Assembly (NCBI RefSeq): GCF_900090195.1
Contig: NZ_LT607803.1
Coordinates: 4,180,229 to 4,244,228 of the forward strand
Source of the DNA: Variovorax sp. HW608
GTDB taxonomy: Bacteria > Pseudomonadota > Gammaproteobacteria > Burkholderiales > Burkholderiaceae_C
DNA: 64,000 nucleotides
Direction of reading: 5' to 3'
Below, piece after piece: positions 49,114 to 58,476 of the stretch. The notes under the pieces were generated by a model that saw only the letters and a list, made by a program, of their open reading frames with translations, searched no databases and had not been told where the DNA came from. Each line of letters starts with the position of its first letter. Position 1 is the stretch's first letter. Made by a program: the position numbers and the translations under genes.

Positions 49114-51042
49114 TCATATGCACGAATCCCAGGGCGCAGAGAGTCGAACAGCCGCGTTGATGATCCCCACCATCGAATAGGTCTGCGGGAAGTTGCCCCA
49201 CATCTCGCCGGTGACCGGGTGCGTGTCTTCCGACAGCAGGCCGAGCGAATTGCGCGCGGCGAGCATGGTCTCGAAGATCTGCCGCGCCTCGGCTTTCCGG
49301 CCGATCTTCGCGAGCGCGTCGATGCGCCAGAAGGTGCAGATGTTGAACGCGGTCTCGGGCTTGCCGAAGTCGTCGGCCGCTTCGTAGCGGCGCATGTACG
49401 GACCGTCGCAGAGCGACTTCTCCATGGCGTCGACGGTGGAGATGAAGCGCGGATCGCGCGCGTCGATCAGCCCGACTTCGACCATGAGCAGGATGCTCGC
49501 GTCGAGCTCATGGCCGCCGAAGCTCTCGGCGAAGGCCTGCCGCTCCTCGCACCAGGACTTCGCAAGGATCTCCTCGCGCATGCGCGACGAATGGCCGTGC
49601 CAGTAGGCCGCGCGCTCCGGCAGGCCGAGCGCGCGCGCGATTTTCGCGAGCCGGTCGCAGGCGGCCCAGCTCATCAGCGCCGAGCTGGTGTGCACGCGGG
49701 CGCGGGTGCGCAGCTCCCACATGCCGGCGTCGGGCGTGCCGTAGACGCGGATCGCCTGCTCGCCGATGGCTTCGAGGTACGGAAACTCCGCCAGGCCCGC
49801 GCGGCTCAGCAGCCGGTGGTCGTGGAAGGCCTGGGCCGCGCCGAGCACGATGTTGCCGTACACGTCGTGCTGGAAGTGCTCCTGCGCCTGGTTGCCCACG
49901 CGCACCGGCCCCATGCCGCGGTAGCCCGGAAGGCCGTCGACGAAGGACTCCGGCAGCTCGCGCTCCAGGCCGATGCCGTAGAGCGGCTGGATGTGCTCGC
50001 CGCGCGAGCCGATCACCACGTTGGAGAGCCAGCGCAGGTAGTCCTCCATCGTGCCCACTTCCGAGAGGCTGTTGAGTGCGCGCACCACGAAGAAGGCGTC
50101 GCGCAGCCAGCAGTAGCGGTAGTCCCAGTTGCGCTGGCTGTCGGGCGCCTCGGGAATGCTGGTGGTCATCGCGGCGACGATCGCGCCGGTGTCCTCGTAG
50201 AGCGAGAGCTTGAGCGTGATCGCGGCGCGGATCACCGCCTCCTGGTACTCGAGGGGGATCGCGAGCCGCTTGCTCCAGGTGCGCCAGTAGGCGATGGTCT
50301 CCTGCTCGAAGTGGCGCGCGGTGTCGGCGATGCCGTCGCTCAGGGTCTCGTCCGCGCCGAGCACGAAGTTGTGTTCGCGCGAAAGCACGAAGGGCTGGTG
50401 CGAGAGGATGTGCGAGACCGGCGCATCGGTGCTGAGCCGGAGCGCGAACTCGGGCCCGACATAGCGGATGTGATTGCTTCCGCGCGTGATGGTCGGCGCC
50501 GCGGCGCCCCACTGGAAGCGCGGCGCGAGCCTGACGCGGATGCGGGGTGCGCCGACGACCGGCTTGACGCGCCGCACCATGGTGAGCGGCCGGAAGTAGC
50601 GCGAGCGGCTGTGGAAGCGCGGCGCGAAGTCGGTGATCTCGATGCACTGGCCGGCGCTGTCGACGAGCTGCGTGCGCAGCACCGCGGTGTTCGGCTCGTA
50701 CCACTGCCTGGAGGATGCGAAGTCCTCGAGCTCGATGCTCCAGGCGCCGGCCTCATCCTCGTCGGGATGCAGCAGCGCGTTGAAGACCGGGTCGCCGTCG
50801 AAGCGAGGCAGGCAGGACCACACGACGCGGGCGCGCGAATCGATGAGCGCGCTGTACGCGCAGTTGCCGATCACGCCGACTTCGAGCGAGGGTGCGGCCG
50901 GCGGTGCGAAGCCGGTGCGTACGCCGGGGCGGGCCAGGGCTTCGTCATAGGCCGGCGCCGTGTCGCTCGCGCCGGCAGCGCCGGCGATCGAGGGGCCCGC
51001 GCGGCCCTCGATGGTTTCGTTGTCTTTCTGAAAGGTTGTCAT
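49114..51042 (-). CDS. Glycoside hydrolase family 15 protein (glucoamylase/trehalase-like)
   Basis: A 642-aa GH15 protein. An N-terminal all-beta domain starts LEVGVIGNCAYSALIDSRARVVWSCLPRFDGDPVFNALL; the (alpha/alpha)6 catalytic domain follows. Family features are SQRNWDYRYCWLRDAFFVV, then the general-base region VYGNIVLGAAQAFHD and LTVGEMWGNFPQTYS-like PVTGEMWGNFPQTYSM near the end. No signal peptide is present, so it acts in the cytoplasm. Genes of this kind between otsB and otsA are often annotated as glucoamylases; a trehalase or trehalose-related hydrolase is equally possible. The start overlaps the otsB stop as ATGA. Confidence 0.9.
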   Translation of the reverse strand: MTTFQKDNETIEGRAGPSIAGAAGASDTAPAYDEALARPGVRTGFAPPAAPSLEVGVIGNCAYSALIDSRARVVWSCLPRFDGDPVFNALLHPDEDEAGAWSIELEDFASSRQWYEPNTAVLRTQLVDSAGQCIEITDFAPRFHSRSRYFRPLTMVRRVKPVVGAPRIRVRLAPRFQWGAAAPTITRGSNHIRYVGPEFALRLSTDAPVSHILSHQPFVLSREHNFVLGADETLSDGIADTARHFEQETIAYWRTWSKRLAIPLEYQEAVIRAAITLKLSLYEDTGAIVAAMTTSIPEAPDSQRNWDYRYCWLRDAFFVVRALNSLSEVGTMEDYLRWLSNVVIGSRGEHIQPLYGIGLERELPESFVDGLPGYRGMGPVRVGNQAQEHFQHDVYGNIVLGAAQAFHDHRLLSRAGLAEFPYLEAIGEQAIRVYGTPDAGMWELRTRARVHTSSALMSWAACDRLAKIARALGLPERAAYWHGHSSRMREEILAKSWCEERQAFAESFGGHELDASILLMVEVGLIDARDPRFISTVDAMEKSLCDGPYMRRYEAADDFGKPETAFNICTFWRIDALAKIGRKAEARQIFETMLAARNSLGLLSEDTHPVTGEMWGNFPQTYSMVGIINAAVRLSAPWDSCI

Positions 51043-51800
51043 GCCGGCCTCCTCGGGCTTGTCGTTGCAGGCGCCGCGAGCAGGTCGCGCGTGGCGACGA
51101 GCCATTCGAAGACCGCGCGCGGCGAATCGAGCCGGTGCAGCGCCAGGCTGGGGCCGGCGCCGACCTTGATGCCGACCCCGCCGCGCGGCTGCACGATCGC
51201 GAAGCCGCTTTCGTCGGTGGTGTCGTCGCCCGCGAACACCGGCACGCGGCCCGCGAAAGGCGGCTCCTTCAGGAAGGCATCGATGGCGATGCCCTTGTTG
51301 ATGCCGGCGGGCTTGACTTCGAAGACGAACTTGCCGTGCATGAGTTCGAGCTGGGGCTGGCCTTCGATCACGCGCTGCATGGCGTCGCGGCACACCGCCT
51401 CGAGCTGCGGCGCGAGCCGGTAGTGCAGCGCGATGGCGGCATGCTTGCGCTCGACCAAGAGGCCTTCGTGCACGCGTGCGAGTTCATTGGCGGTGTGGAG
51501 CACGAACAGCAGATCGGGCGGGCGCTGCTCCAGCATCTCGCCACCGGCATCGCGGCGCTGCACGCCATGTTCGCCCGCGGCCGGGAGCCGCAGGGGCGCG
51601 AGAAAGCGGTCGATGACGTCGATCTGTCGGCCCGAGACCACCGCCAGCGCACCGCCGAGCAGCTCGGCGAGGTCGCCCAGGAGCGGGACCATGGCGGCCG
51701 GCACCTGCACGGCCTCGGGCGTCTCGGCGAGATCGACCAGCGTGCCGTCGAAGTCGAGGAAGAGCGCCGCGTCGCGGGTGAGTCGGGGGGGCTGCTGCAT
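51039..51800 (-). CDS. otsB: Trehalose-6-phosphate phosphatase
   Basis: A 253-aa HAD-family phosphatase removing the phosphate from trehalose 6-phosphate. HAD motif I is ALFLDFDGTLVDLAETP, with the nucleophile Asp first. Motif II is in ALAVVSGRQID, and motif IV in VFAGDDTTDESGFAIVQPRGG. The trehalose-specific cap contains FVFEVKPAGINKGIAIDAFL. It begins the otsB-GH15-otsA operon and overlaps the GH15 gene by 4 bases. The length matches the OtsB family. Confidence 0.95.
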   Translation of the reverse strand: MQQPPRLTRDAALFLDFDGTLVDLAETPEAVQVPAAMVPLLGDLAELLGGALAVVSGRQIDVIDRFLAPLRLPAAGEHGVQRRDAGGEMLEQRPPDLLFVLHTANELARVHEGLLVERKHAAIALHYRLAPQLEAVCRDAMQRVIEGQPQLELMHGKFVFEVKPAGINKGIAIDAFLKEPPFAGRVPVFAGDDTTDESGFAIVQPRGGVGIKVGAGPSLALHRLDSPRAVFEWLVATRDLLAAPATTSPRRPA

Positions 51801-51856
51801 GGAGGAAAAACCATAGCAGACTCGCGCCGCAGGCCGCGTCGGCCAAAGCCGTCAAT

Positions 51857-53131
51857 TCAACTTCGCAAGGAGGGTTGAAGCGCCGCGTCCACGGCGGCCA
51901 CGCGCGCACGCGAGATCGCCTCGCCGATCTTCGGGCCCGACGCGCCGGCATCGAGCGCCGCGCGGGCGATCGGCTCGGTCGCCACCGATTGCGCGGCGCC
52001 CAGCGCGGCAAGGAGGCGCTGGCGTGGCGCGTAAGGCCGGTCTTCGAGGCCGAGCCGGCCGCGCGCATCGCATTCGCAGGCCTGCAGGACCTCGTCGAAG
52101 CGCTGGGGCTTGCGCAAGGCGTCGCAGCGCTCCAGCAGGCGCACCACCGCAGCCGCGTCGAGCTCGCCGCTGCGATGGATGTGGCCGTGCTCGCGCGCCA
52201 CCACATCGGCCAGCTCGCGGATCTCGACCGGCACGCGCAAGCGGTCACACACATCGCGCAGCAATTTCGCGCTGCGCTGTTCGTGGCCGTGGTGGCGCGG
52301 CAGCATGTCGGCAGGCGTGGTGCCCTTGCCGAGGTCGTGCACCAGGCAGGCGAAGCGCACGGCCAGCGATGTCTTCAGGTGCGCGGCCATGTCGAGCACC
52401 ATCATCAGGTGCACGCCGGTGTCGATCTCGGGGTGATGCAGCGCGGGCTGCGGGACGCCCCAGAGCCGTTCCACCTCGGGCAGCAATACCGCGAGCGCGC
52501 CGCATTCGCGCAGCAATTCGAACATGCGCGAAGGCTTGGCTTCCATGAGCCCGCGCGAGAGTTCCTGCCAGACGCGCTCGGGCACCAGCGCATCGACCTC
52601 GCCGGCCTCGACCATCTCACGCATGAGCCCCAGGGTCTCGGGCGCGACCTTGAAGTCGTCGAAGCGCGCGGCGAAGCGCGCCACGCGCAGGATGCGCACC
52701 GGGTCTTCGCGGAAGGCGTCGGTCACGTGGCGCAGGCGCTTCTCGCGCAGGTCGCGCTGGCCGTGGAAGGGATCGACGAGATCGGCGGGATCGACGTCGA
52801 GGCGGTCGGAGGCGCCGATCCGGTCCTCGGGCAAGGCGATCGCGTTGATGGTGAGGTCGCGGCGCGCGAGGTCCTGTTCGAGCGTCACGTCGGGCGCCGC
52901 ATGCACGACGAAGCCGCGATAGCCCGGTGCGCTCTTGCGCTCGGTGCGTGCGAGTGCGTATTCCTCGCGCGTCTCGGGATGCAGGAAGACCGGAAAGTCG
53001 CGGCCGACCGGCAGGTAGCCGCGCGCGATCATCTGCTCGGGCGTCGCGCCCACCACGACCCAGTCGTGATCGCTGCCGGGCCGGCCCAGCAGCGCATCGC
53101 GGATCGCGCCGCCGACGAGATAGGTTTGCAT
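51857..53131 (-). CDS. cca: Multifunctional CCA tRNA nucleotidyltransferase
   Basis: Adds or repairs the 3' CCA end of tRNAs. The 424-aa protein has the nucleotidyltransferase head [20 protein letters not shown] with GGxxRD, the metal-binding DxD in [27 protein letters not shown] and [15 protein letters not shown]. The C-terminal HD domain has [26 protein letters not shown], typical of gammaproteobacterial/betaproteobacterial bifunctional enzymes with phosphatase and phosphodiesterase activities. It is on the minus strand between the otsB and GST genes, with short gaps (56 and 43 bases). Confidence 0.96.
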   Translation of the reverse strand: MQTYLVGGAIRDALLGRPGSDHDWVVVGATPEQMIARGYLPVGRDFPVFLHPETREEYALARTERKSAPGYRGFVVHAAPDVTLEQDLARRDLTINAIALPEDRIGASDRLDVDPADLVDPFHGQRDLREKRLRHVTDAFREDPVRILRVARFAARFDDFKVAPETLGLMREMVEAGEVDALVPERVWQELSRGLMEAKPSRMFELLRECGALAVLLPEVERLWGVPQPALHHPEIDTGVHLMMVLDMAAHLKTSLAVRFACLVHDLGKGTTPADMLPRHHGHEQRSAKLLRDVCDRLRVPVEIRELADVVAREHGHIHRSGELDAAAVVRLLERCDALRKPQRFDEVLQACECDARGRLGLEDRPYAPRQRLLAALGAAQSVATEPIARAALDAGASGPKIGEAISRARVAAVDAALQPSLRS

Positions 53132-53174
53132 CGGGCGAGTGTAGGGCGGCGATGCGCCCGCGCGCCCGGCTGGG

Positions 53175-53858
53175 TCAGCGCTGCAGGCGGTAGGGCTCGT
53201 CGATGAGGACGAACTCCTTTTCGGCCAGCGCCTCGTCGATCCATGCCTTCACTCCCGGCAGCGCCAGGACGCGGTCGACGTACGCCGAGATCGGCGCCGG
53301 CACCGGCAGGCCGAAGGTCCGGATGCGCGTGCACACCGGCGCGTAGTAGGCATCGGCGATGCTGAATTCGCCGAACAGCATCGGCCCGCCGTACGCTTCG
53401 AGCAGGCCGCCCCAGAGGCGGACGATGCGCTCGAGATCGGCGCGCACGCCGGCTTGGTCGCGCAGGATGATCTGCCCCTGCTGGCGCAGGTCGGCCTCGA
53501 TGTTCATCGTGCAGTGATTCCGCAGCGATCCGAATCCGGCGTGCATTTCGGCGCATGCGCTGCGCGCCTGCGCGCGGCGGGCGCGGTCGGCGGGCCAGAG
53601 CTTCTTGTCGGGATGGGTCTCGGCGAGGTATTCGCAGATCGCGAGCGTGTCGTAGACCACGATGTCGCCGTCCTTCAGCACGGGCACGGTGCCGGTCGGG
53701 TTGAGCGGGAGGATCGTGCGCTTGAACTTCGAACCGGCGTCCATGGAATCGAAGCGCACCATCACTTCCTCGAAGGCGATGCCGGCCTGCTTCATGAGCA
53801 CCCACGGCCGCATGGACCAGGACGAGTAGTTCTTGTTGCCGATGTAGAGCTGGGTCAT
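53175..53858 (-). CDS. Glutathione S-transferase family protein
   Basis: A 227-aa glutathione S-transferase. The thioredoxin-like N-terminal domain starts [20 protein letters not shown], with the candidate catalytic Ser in the NYSSWS turn and the GSH-binding [10 protein letters not shown] and [12 protein letters not shown]. The C-terminal helical domain has [19 protein letters not shown]. Start ATG at 53858 is the family start; the upstream in-frame ATG adds an unrelated leader. Substrate is unknown. Confidence 0.92.
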   Translation of the reverse strand: MTQLYIGNKNYSSWSMRPWVLMKQAGIAFEEVMVRFDSMDAGSKFKRTILPLNPTGTVPVLKDGDIVVYDTLAICEYLAETHPDKKLWPADRARRAQARSACAEMHAGFGSLRNHCTMNIEADLRQQGQIILRDQAGVRADLERIVRLWGGLLEAYGGPMLFGEFSIADAYYAPVCTRIRTFGLPVPAPISAYVDRVLALPGVKAWIDEALAEKEFVLIDEPYRLQR

Positions 53859-53946
53859 CGCGTTTCTCCGATGGGGTGCTGCAAAGCTTTTCATGCTAGC
53901 CGCGGGCAACCCGGCGATTGATGCGGAACGCGCCGGGAATTGATGC

Positions 53947-54582
53947 TCAGCGCGCGGTCCGGTCGCCTTCGCGGGACACCGGATGCGGCGCCAGCGCCGG
54001 CGGCAGGGGCGCCGCGCTGCCGTGCCAGCGTCGTACGGCGCGCTGGAAGAACATGCTGTTGGGGATCTTCAGCGTCGTGCCTTGCTGCGCGTCGCCGGTC
54101 TCTTCCAGCGTGGTGAAGACGAGGTTGATGTCCAGCACGCGGCCCTTGAGGCCGGGCTTCTCGCCGTTTTCGAGCACTTCGACCGTGTCGCCGGGCCAGA
54201 ACATGCGCGTGGTGAAGATCAGGAGCGCGCAGAACATGTTCGACAGCACGCTCCAGGCGGCGAAGAAGGCCACGGCGCCGACGGTGGCGAAGCCGGTGAA
54301 GGCGGTCCAGAGCACGGTGCCCGAGGCGCCCAGCCGTTCGAGCGCCCACAGGACGGCGCCGCCGTAGATCAGGAAGCCGGCCGTGCGGCGGGTGACCGTG
54401 GCCACGTTGTAGGGCAACGCGTAGCTCCTGGCCACGCGCTCGATCATGCGGCGCACGAAGCGGTACAGCAGCCATGCGCCCAGCAGGATGAGCGCCACTT
54501 CCGCCATCGGGACGATGATCTCGAGCCATTCGATCGCCCAGTTCGGCAACTGGGCGCGCAGGCTCTGCAGGGTCCGGTTCAG
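53947..54582 (-). CDS. Mechanosensitive ion channel (MscS family), non-ATG start
   Basis: A short MscS-type channel of about 211 aa. It has three hydrophobic helices (IIVPMAEVALILLGAWLLYRFV, TAGFLIYGGAVLWALERLG, and the pore-lining region AVAFFAAWSVLSNMFCALLIF), then the beta domain MFWPGDTVEVLENGEKPGLKGRVLDINLVFTTLEE. It opens under membrane tension to release solutes. No ATG or GTG is available before the first helix. The best start is CTG at 54582, overlapping the slt stop as CTGA with AAGGA six bases upstream; TTG at 54549 is an alternative. Confidence 0.82.
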   Translation of the reverse strand: MNRTLQSLRAQLPNWAIEWLEIIVPMAEVALILLGAWLLYRFVRRMIERVARSYALPYNVATVTRRTAGFLIYGGAVLWALERLGASGTVLWTAFTGFATVGAVAFFAAWSVLSNMFCALLIFTTRMFWPGDTVEVLENGEKPGLKGRVLDINLVFTTLEETGDAQQGTTLKIPNSMFFQRAVRRWHGSAAPLPPALAPHPVSREGDRTAR

Positions 54583-56597
54583 GGCAGGTCCTTGTTCGAC
54601 TCGGGCTCCGCGGCGTCGCGCGGGCCGACGCGGCCGAGCTTGTCCTTGATCGATTGCGGCCGACCGGTGATCAGGGCGGCGTAGTTGGTGGTGTTCGCGA
54701 GCACCTTCTTCACGTAGTCGCGCGTCTCGTTGAAGGGCACGTTCTCGGCCCAGATGGCCGCTTCCATGATCGGCCCGTTGCGCCAGCTGCGCGGCCGGCC
54801 CGGGCCGGCGTTGTAGGCGGCGGCGGCAAGCGCCATCGAGCCGTCGAAGTCGTCGAGTGCGAGCTTCAGGTAGTTGGTGCCGATGGTGATGTTGGTGTCG
54901 CGGTCGGTGATCTGGCCCGGCGTGAAGTCCGAAAGGCCGATCTTCTTCGCGGTCCAGCGCGCGGTGGCCGGCATGACCTGCATCAGGCCCGAGGCGCCGA
55001 CGCCCGAGCGCGCGTCCATGACGAAGCGGCTTTCCTGCCGGATCAGGCCGTAGACGTAGGCGGGATCGAGGCCGATCTCCTGGCTCTTGCGCACCACCAT
55101 CTCGCGGAAGGGCATCGGGAAGCGCTGCTCGGCGTCGATCGATCCCTTGGTGCGCTCGCTGGTGTTGATGCAGCGGTCCCACACTTCGCGCTGGCAGGCG
55201 AAGTCGGCGGCGGCGAGCAGCTCGCGGTCGCCCATGCCGCCGCGGTCGTGCAGGTTGGTGGCGTAGTTCCACTCGCGCGTGCCTTCGGGACGCAGGCCGA
55301 TCGAGATCGCATAGAGCGCGCGATTGAGCGCCGGGTTGTCGCGCGCGGCCTTCTTTTCTTCGGCCGTGAGCGGCTCGGGGCGCGTGGGCACGGCGGCGCG
55401 CTGGCCCAGTTCTTCCAGCGCCAGCAGCTCGTAGAAGCCGCGCGTGCCGGCGATGCTTTCGTACAGGGCGCGGGCCTGCGCGCGGCGTTCGTCGCCACCG
55501 TAGCTGGCCAGCGCTCGGGCCTTCCAGTAGACCCAGGTCGGGTCCTGCTGCTGCGTGTCGCTCATCGCGCCGATCGCGCCCTGCACGATCTTCCAGTCGC
55601 CGGTGCGCAGCGCGGCGCGCGCCTTCCACGCGAGCATCTCGTCGGAGAGGTCGCTGTTCTTCGTGACGTTGGCGAAATAGCTGTTGGCCGTGGGCGAGAG
55701 CTTGGTCGCCGCCTGCCGGCCGATGGTGCCCCAGAGCCAGTTGCGCTCCTCGGCGGAGAGCATCGGCCCCCACTTGCCGTCGAGCTGCGATGCGGCCATT
55801 TCGGGGTCGGCGATCGCCAGCTTGATCAGCGCGAGCACCATGATCTCGCGGCGCGACTTGGCCGCGACCACCGCGCGGCTCGCGAGGAACTTGCCGACGT
55901 TGGCGTTCATGTCGTCGAACAGCGGGACCGCATCGGGCGCCACGATCAGCACGGCGGCGCGCGCGGCCTGCGGGCGATTGGCCTCGATCGCGAGGCGCGC
56001 CTTCTTCCAGGCGTCATTGGCCGACATCTGGCCCGCGCTGACCATGCGATCGGCGGCGGTGAGGCAGCCGTCGTCGAGATCGCGCTGGCCGAACCAGTTG
56101 CGGCGCACCTCGTCCACCTGGCCCTGCGTCGCGGTGCCCGACTGCAGCGTCTCGATCAGCACCGCGTAGCAGCGAACCTGCGCATCGTCATTCATGCGGA
56201 AGGCAGGGTGCAGGCTGGTGAAGCCGTTCCAGTCGCGGCGCTGGCCGGCCAGCAGCAGCCAGTCGTTGCGCAGGCGGTCTTCCTGGTAGGTGCCGGCGTA
56301 TTGCGCGAGAAAGGCCTGGACTTCCTCCTGGCTCGCCTCCGAGAGGCGCGCCTTGAGTTCCCAGTAGGCGGCCCAGGGTTCGAGCATGTGGCCGCGAGCC
56401 TGCGGCAAGAGGGCCGAGAGCCGCGCCTTGTCGCCGCGCTGCGCGGCCTGTTTCATTTGCAGGAGAACGTCGTCGTTCGCGTTTTGAACCTGCGCCGACG
56501 GGCTTGCGGCGGCGGCCGCGAAAAGAGAAAAAACCAGGCTGGAAAGGGCCACGCGGGGCCGGCGGCGTACCGATGCCAAAATGCTCGCGAATTGCAT
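54579..56597 (-). CDS. slt: Soluble lytic murein transglycosylase
   Basis: A 672-aa periplasmic lytic transglycosylase. The N-terminal signal peptide (ALSSLVFSLFAAAAASPSAQ) is followed by a long alpha-superhelical region (residues about 35-480). The C-terminal GEWL-like SLT domain has the catalytic Glu in GLIRQESRFVMDARS, then GASGLMQVMPATARW and LALAAAAYNAGPGR. It cleaves peptidoglycan with formation of 1,6-anhydro-muramyl products. Its start is only 9 bases from the divergent formyl-THF ligase gene, and its stop overlaps the channel gene. Confidence 0.95.
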   Translation of the reverse strand: MQFASILASVRRRPRVALSSLVFSLFAAAAASPSAQVQNANDDVLLQMKQAAQRGDKARLSALLPQARGHMLEPWAAYWELKARLSEASQEEVQAFLAQYAGTYQEDRLRNDWLLLAGQRRDWNGFTSLHPAFRMNDDAQVRCYAVLIETLQSGTATQGQVDEVRRNWFGQRDLDDGCLTAADRMVSAGQMSANDAWKKARLAIEANRPQAARAAVLIVAPDAVPLFDDMNANVGKFLASRAVVAAKSRREIMVLALIKLAIADPEMAASQLDGKWGPMLSAEERNWLWGTIGRQAATKLSPTANSYFANVTKNSDLSDEMLAWKARAALRTGDWKIVQGAIGAMSDTQQQDPTWVYWKARALASYGGDERRAQARALYESIAGTRGFYELLALEELGQRAAVPTRPEPLTAEEKKAARDNPALNRALYAISIGLRPEGTREWNYATNLHDRGGMGDRELLAAADFACQREVWDRCINTSERTKGSIDAEQRFPMPFREMVVRKSQEIGLDPAYVYGLIRQESRFVMDARSGVGASGLMQVMPATARWTAKKIGLSDFTPGQITDRDTNITIGTNYLKLALDDFDGSMALAAAAYNAGPGRPRSWRNGPIMEAAIWAENVPFNETRDYVKKVLANTTNYAALITGRPQSIKDKLGRVGPRDAAEPESNKDLP

Positions 56598-56606
56598 CGG
56601 GGGATT

Positions 56607-57224
56607 ATGGACAAGTCAAACGGTGCCGACACATCGGCAACTGCCAACTTTCTCAAAACTCAGCTGCGTAATGCACTGGTGGAACAGCGTCTTGCGATGC
56701 CGGACCGGCTCGCGCGCGCCGACCTGCTCCAGCGCGTGATGCGCATCTGGCTCGTCGGACGGCCGGACACCGTGATCGGCGCCTACTGGCCGATCAAGGG
56801 CGAGTTCGATCCGCTGCCGGCGCTGCACCGCTGGAAGGAGGACGGCGAACTGCTCGATGAGCCGCAGCGTCGCCGCATCGGCCTGCCGGTGGTCGACCGG
56901 GTGCACAAGACGCTGACCTTCCATGCGTGGTATCCGGGCTGCCCGATGGAGAACGACGCCTACGACATCCCGAAGCCGAAGGACACCGAGCTGATCGTGC
57001 CGACCTTGCTGTTCGTGCCTTGCCTGGGCTACAGCGCCGGCGGGTATCGCCTGGGTTACGGCGGCGGCTTTTACGACCGCACGCTGGCGGCCTTGGAGCC
57101 GAAGCCGTTCACGGTCGGGCTCGGGTTCACCAACGGGTTCCTCGAAGACTTCGAGCCGGAGGCGCACGACGTACCCCTTGACGCCATCCTCAACGACAAC
57201 GGCGTCGTCTGGCCGATAGGTTAG
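56607..57224 (+). CDS. 5-formyltetrahydrofolate cyclo-ligase
   Basis: ATP-dependent conversion of 5-formyl-THF to 5,10-methenyl-THF. The 205-aa protein has the family segments TQLRNALVEQRLAM, IGAYWPIKGEFDPLPAL and LIVPTLLFVPCLGYSAGGYRLGYGGGFYDRTLAAL, where GYGGGFYDR is the diagnostic motif. ATG at 56607 is close to the divergent slt start, so one or both promoters lie inside the opposite coding region. Directly after the stop begins a family 1 interspersed repeat. Confidence 0.94.
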   Translation: MDKSNGADTSATANFLKTQLRNALVEQRLAMPDRLARADLLQRVMRIWLVGRPDTVIGAYWPIKGEFDPLPALHRWKEDGELLDEPQRRRIGLPVVDRVHKTLTFHAWYPGCPMENDAYDIPKPKDTELIVPTLLFVPCLGYSAGGYRLGYGGGFYDRTLAALEPKPFTVGLGFTNGFLEDFEPEAHDVPLDAILNDNGVVWPIG

Positions 57225-57227
57225 CTC

Positions 57228-57310
57228 GCCCCCCAGCCTCGCCCACTTCGTGTGGCTCTGACACCCCCCTACCGGGGGGCAACACCAGCGGCCCGGCGGA
57301 GCCGGTTCCG
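57228..57310. repeat. Interspersed repeat, family 1, copy C
   Basis: Plus-orientation copy of the elements at 2747 and 4207, starting 4 bases after the formyl-THF ligase stop. It carries a perfect hairpin, CCCCCC-TACC-GGGGGG at 57264-57279, and ends GCCGGTTCCGC. The placement right after a stop codon matches copy B, in keeping with a 3'-end role. Confidence 0.8.
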
Positions 57311-57349
57311 CGGTGTTTCGCGAACGGGCCACGCTGCGCGGGCCTCGGG

Positions 57350-58333
57350 TCAATCCAGTTGGTCTAGGGTGTCCGGGTCTGGGACTTCGCCGATCGTCTC
57401 GCGCGTGATCGCGGCCTGGCCCTGCAGCCATTCGCAGAAGGCCTGGATCTCGGGCCGCGGCGCGCTGCGCGGGCCGATGATGAGCCAGTAGGCCATCGGT
57501 GAATCCATGCGGTGGTGCGGCAGCACCTCGACCAGGTCGCCGTTGGCGAGGCTTTCGGCGATCAGCGAACTGCGGGCGAGCACCAGCCCCTGGCCGGTGA
57601 GCGCGGCCTGCACCATCTGGTAGGCGTAGTTGAAGTAGAGCCAGCGCCGCGGCTGCGCCCGCGCCATGTGGTTGACCTCGAACCAGCGGCGCCAGGTCAG
57701 CCATTCGAGGTGGGTGCGGTGCGCATCACCCGCCTCGATCAGCGTGAAGCGGGCGATGTCCGCCGGGCCCTTGATCGGCGGGTTGGTCTTGATCAGCCAG
57801 GGGCTCGCCACGGGCGTGATCGTCTCCCCGAAGAGGCGCACCGAGCCCGCGGGCATGTTCTCGCCCGGGCCGTAGCGCAGCGCGAGGTCGACGTCGGCGA
57901 CATCCATGTCGAGCGCGAGGTCGCTCGCGTCGATGCGGATGTCGATCTCGGGGTTGTCGCGCTGGAAGGCTTCGAGCCGCGGAATCAGCCACATCGAAGC
58001 AAAGGACGCGAAGGTGGTCAGCGAGACGCTCTTGCGTCCCGCGTTCTGCCGGATCTGGCGCACCGCGCCGTCGATGCGCGGCAACGACTGTTGTACCGCC
58101 AGCAGCAGCTGCGCGCCGGCGCTGGTGAGCTCCACCGCCCGCGTGTGGCGCAGGAACAGGCCCACGCCCACCTCGTCTTCCAGTGACTGGATCTGCCGGC
58201 TGACGGCGGACTGGGTGAGCGCCATCTCCTCGGCGGCGGCGCGGAAGTTCAGGTGGCGGGCGACGGCCTCGAAGGCGCGCAGGTGCCCGGCGGAGATCGG
58301 CCGGGAACGCAGATGGGTCTGGGAATGCAGCAT
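57350..58333 (-). CDS. LysR family regulator, GcvA-like
   Basis: A 327-aa LysR-type regulator of the GcvA group. The winged helix is SAGHLRAFEAVARHLNFRAAAEEMALTQSAVSRQIQSLEDEVG and the GcvA-like ligand domain has SLTTFASFASMWLIPRLEAFQ and DVDLALRYGPGENMPAG, then WLTWRRWFE. It is divergent from the second DUF2917 gene across 143 bases. A weak TGATT/AATCA inverted pair lies at 58357-58379. The ligand is unknown; GcvA itself senses glycine, but the wider group is diverse. Confidence 0.92.
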   Translation of the reverse strand: MLHSQTHLRSRPISAGHLRAFEAVARHLNFRAAAEEMALTQSAVSRQIQSLEDEVGVGLFLRHTRAVELTSAGAQLLLAVQQSLPRIDGAVRQIRQNAGRKSVSLTTFASFASMWLIPRLEAFQRDNPEIDIRIDASDLALDMDVADVDLALRYGPGENMPAGSVRLFGETITPVASPWLIKTNPPIKGPADIARFTLIEAGDAHRTHLEWLTWRRWFEVNHMARAQPRRWLYFNYAYQMVQAALTGQGLVLARSSLIAESLANGDLVEVLPHHRMDSPMAYWLIIGPRSAPRPEIQAFCEWLQGQAAITRETIGEVPDPDTLDQLD

Positions 58334-58476
58334 CGGGGGTGCTTCGGCGGGGGCGTTGATTGATGCGGAATCGGAATCAGTAGGCTAGCGCGTTTTCATT
58401 GGACTGCCAACGGCGGCGAGCCGATCATTCATTCCCGAAGCGCGCCATTCGCGTGCTCACCACCCAGGAGATCCAC

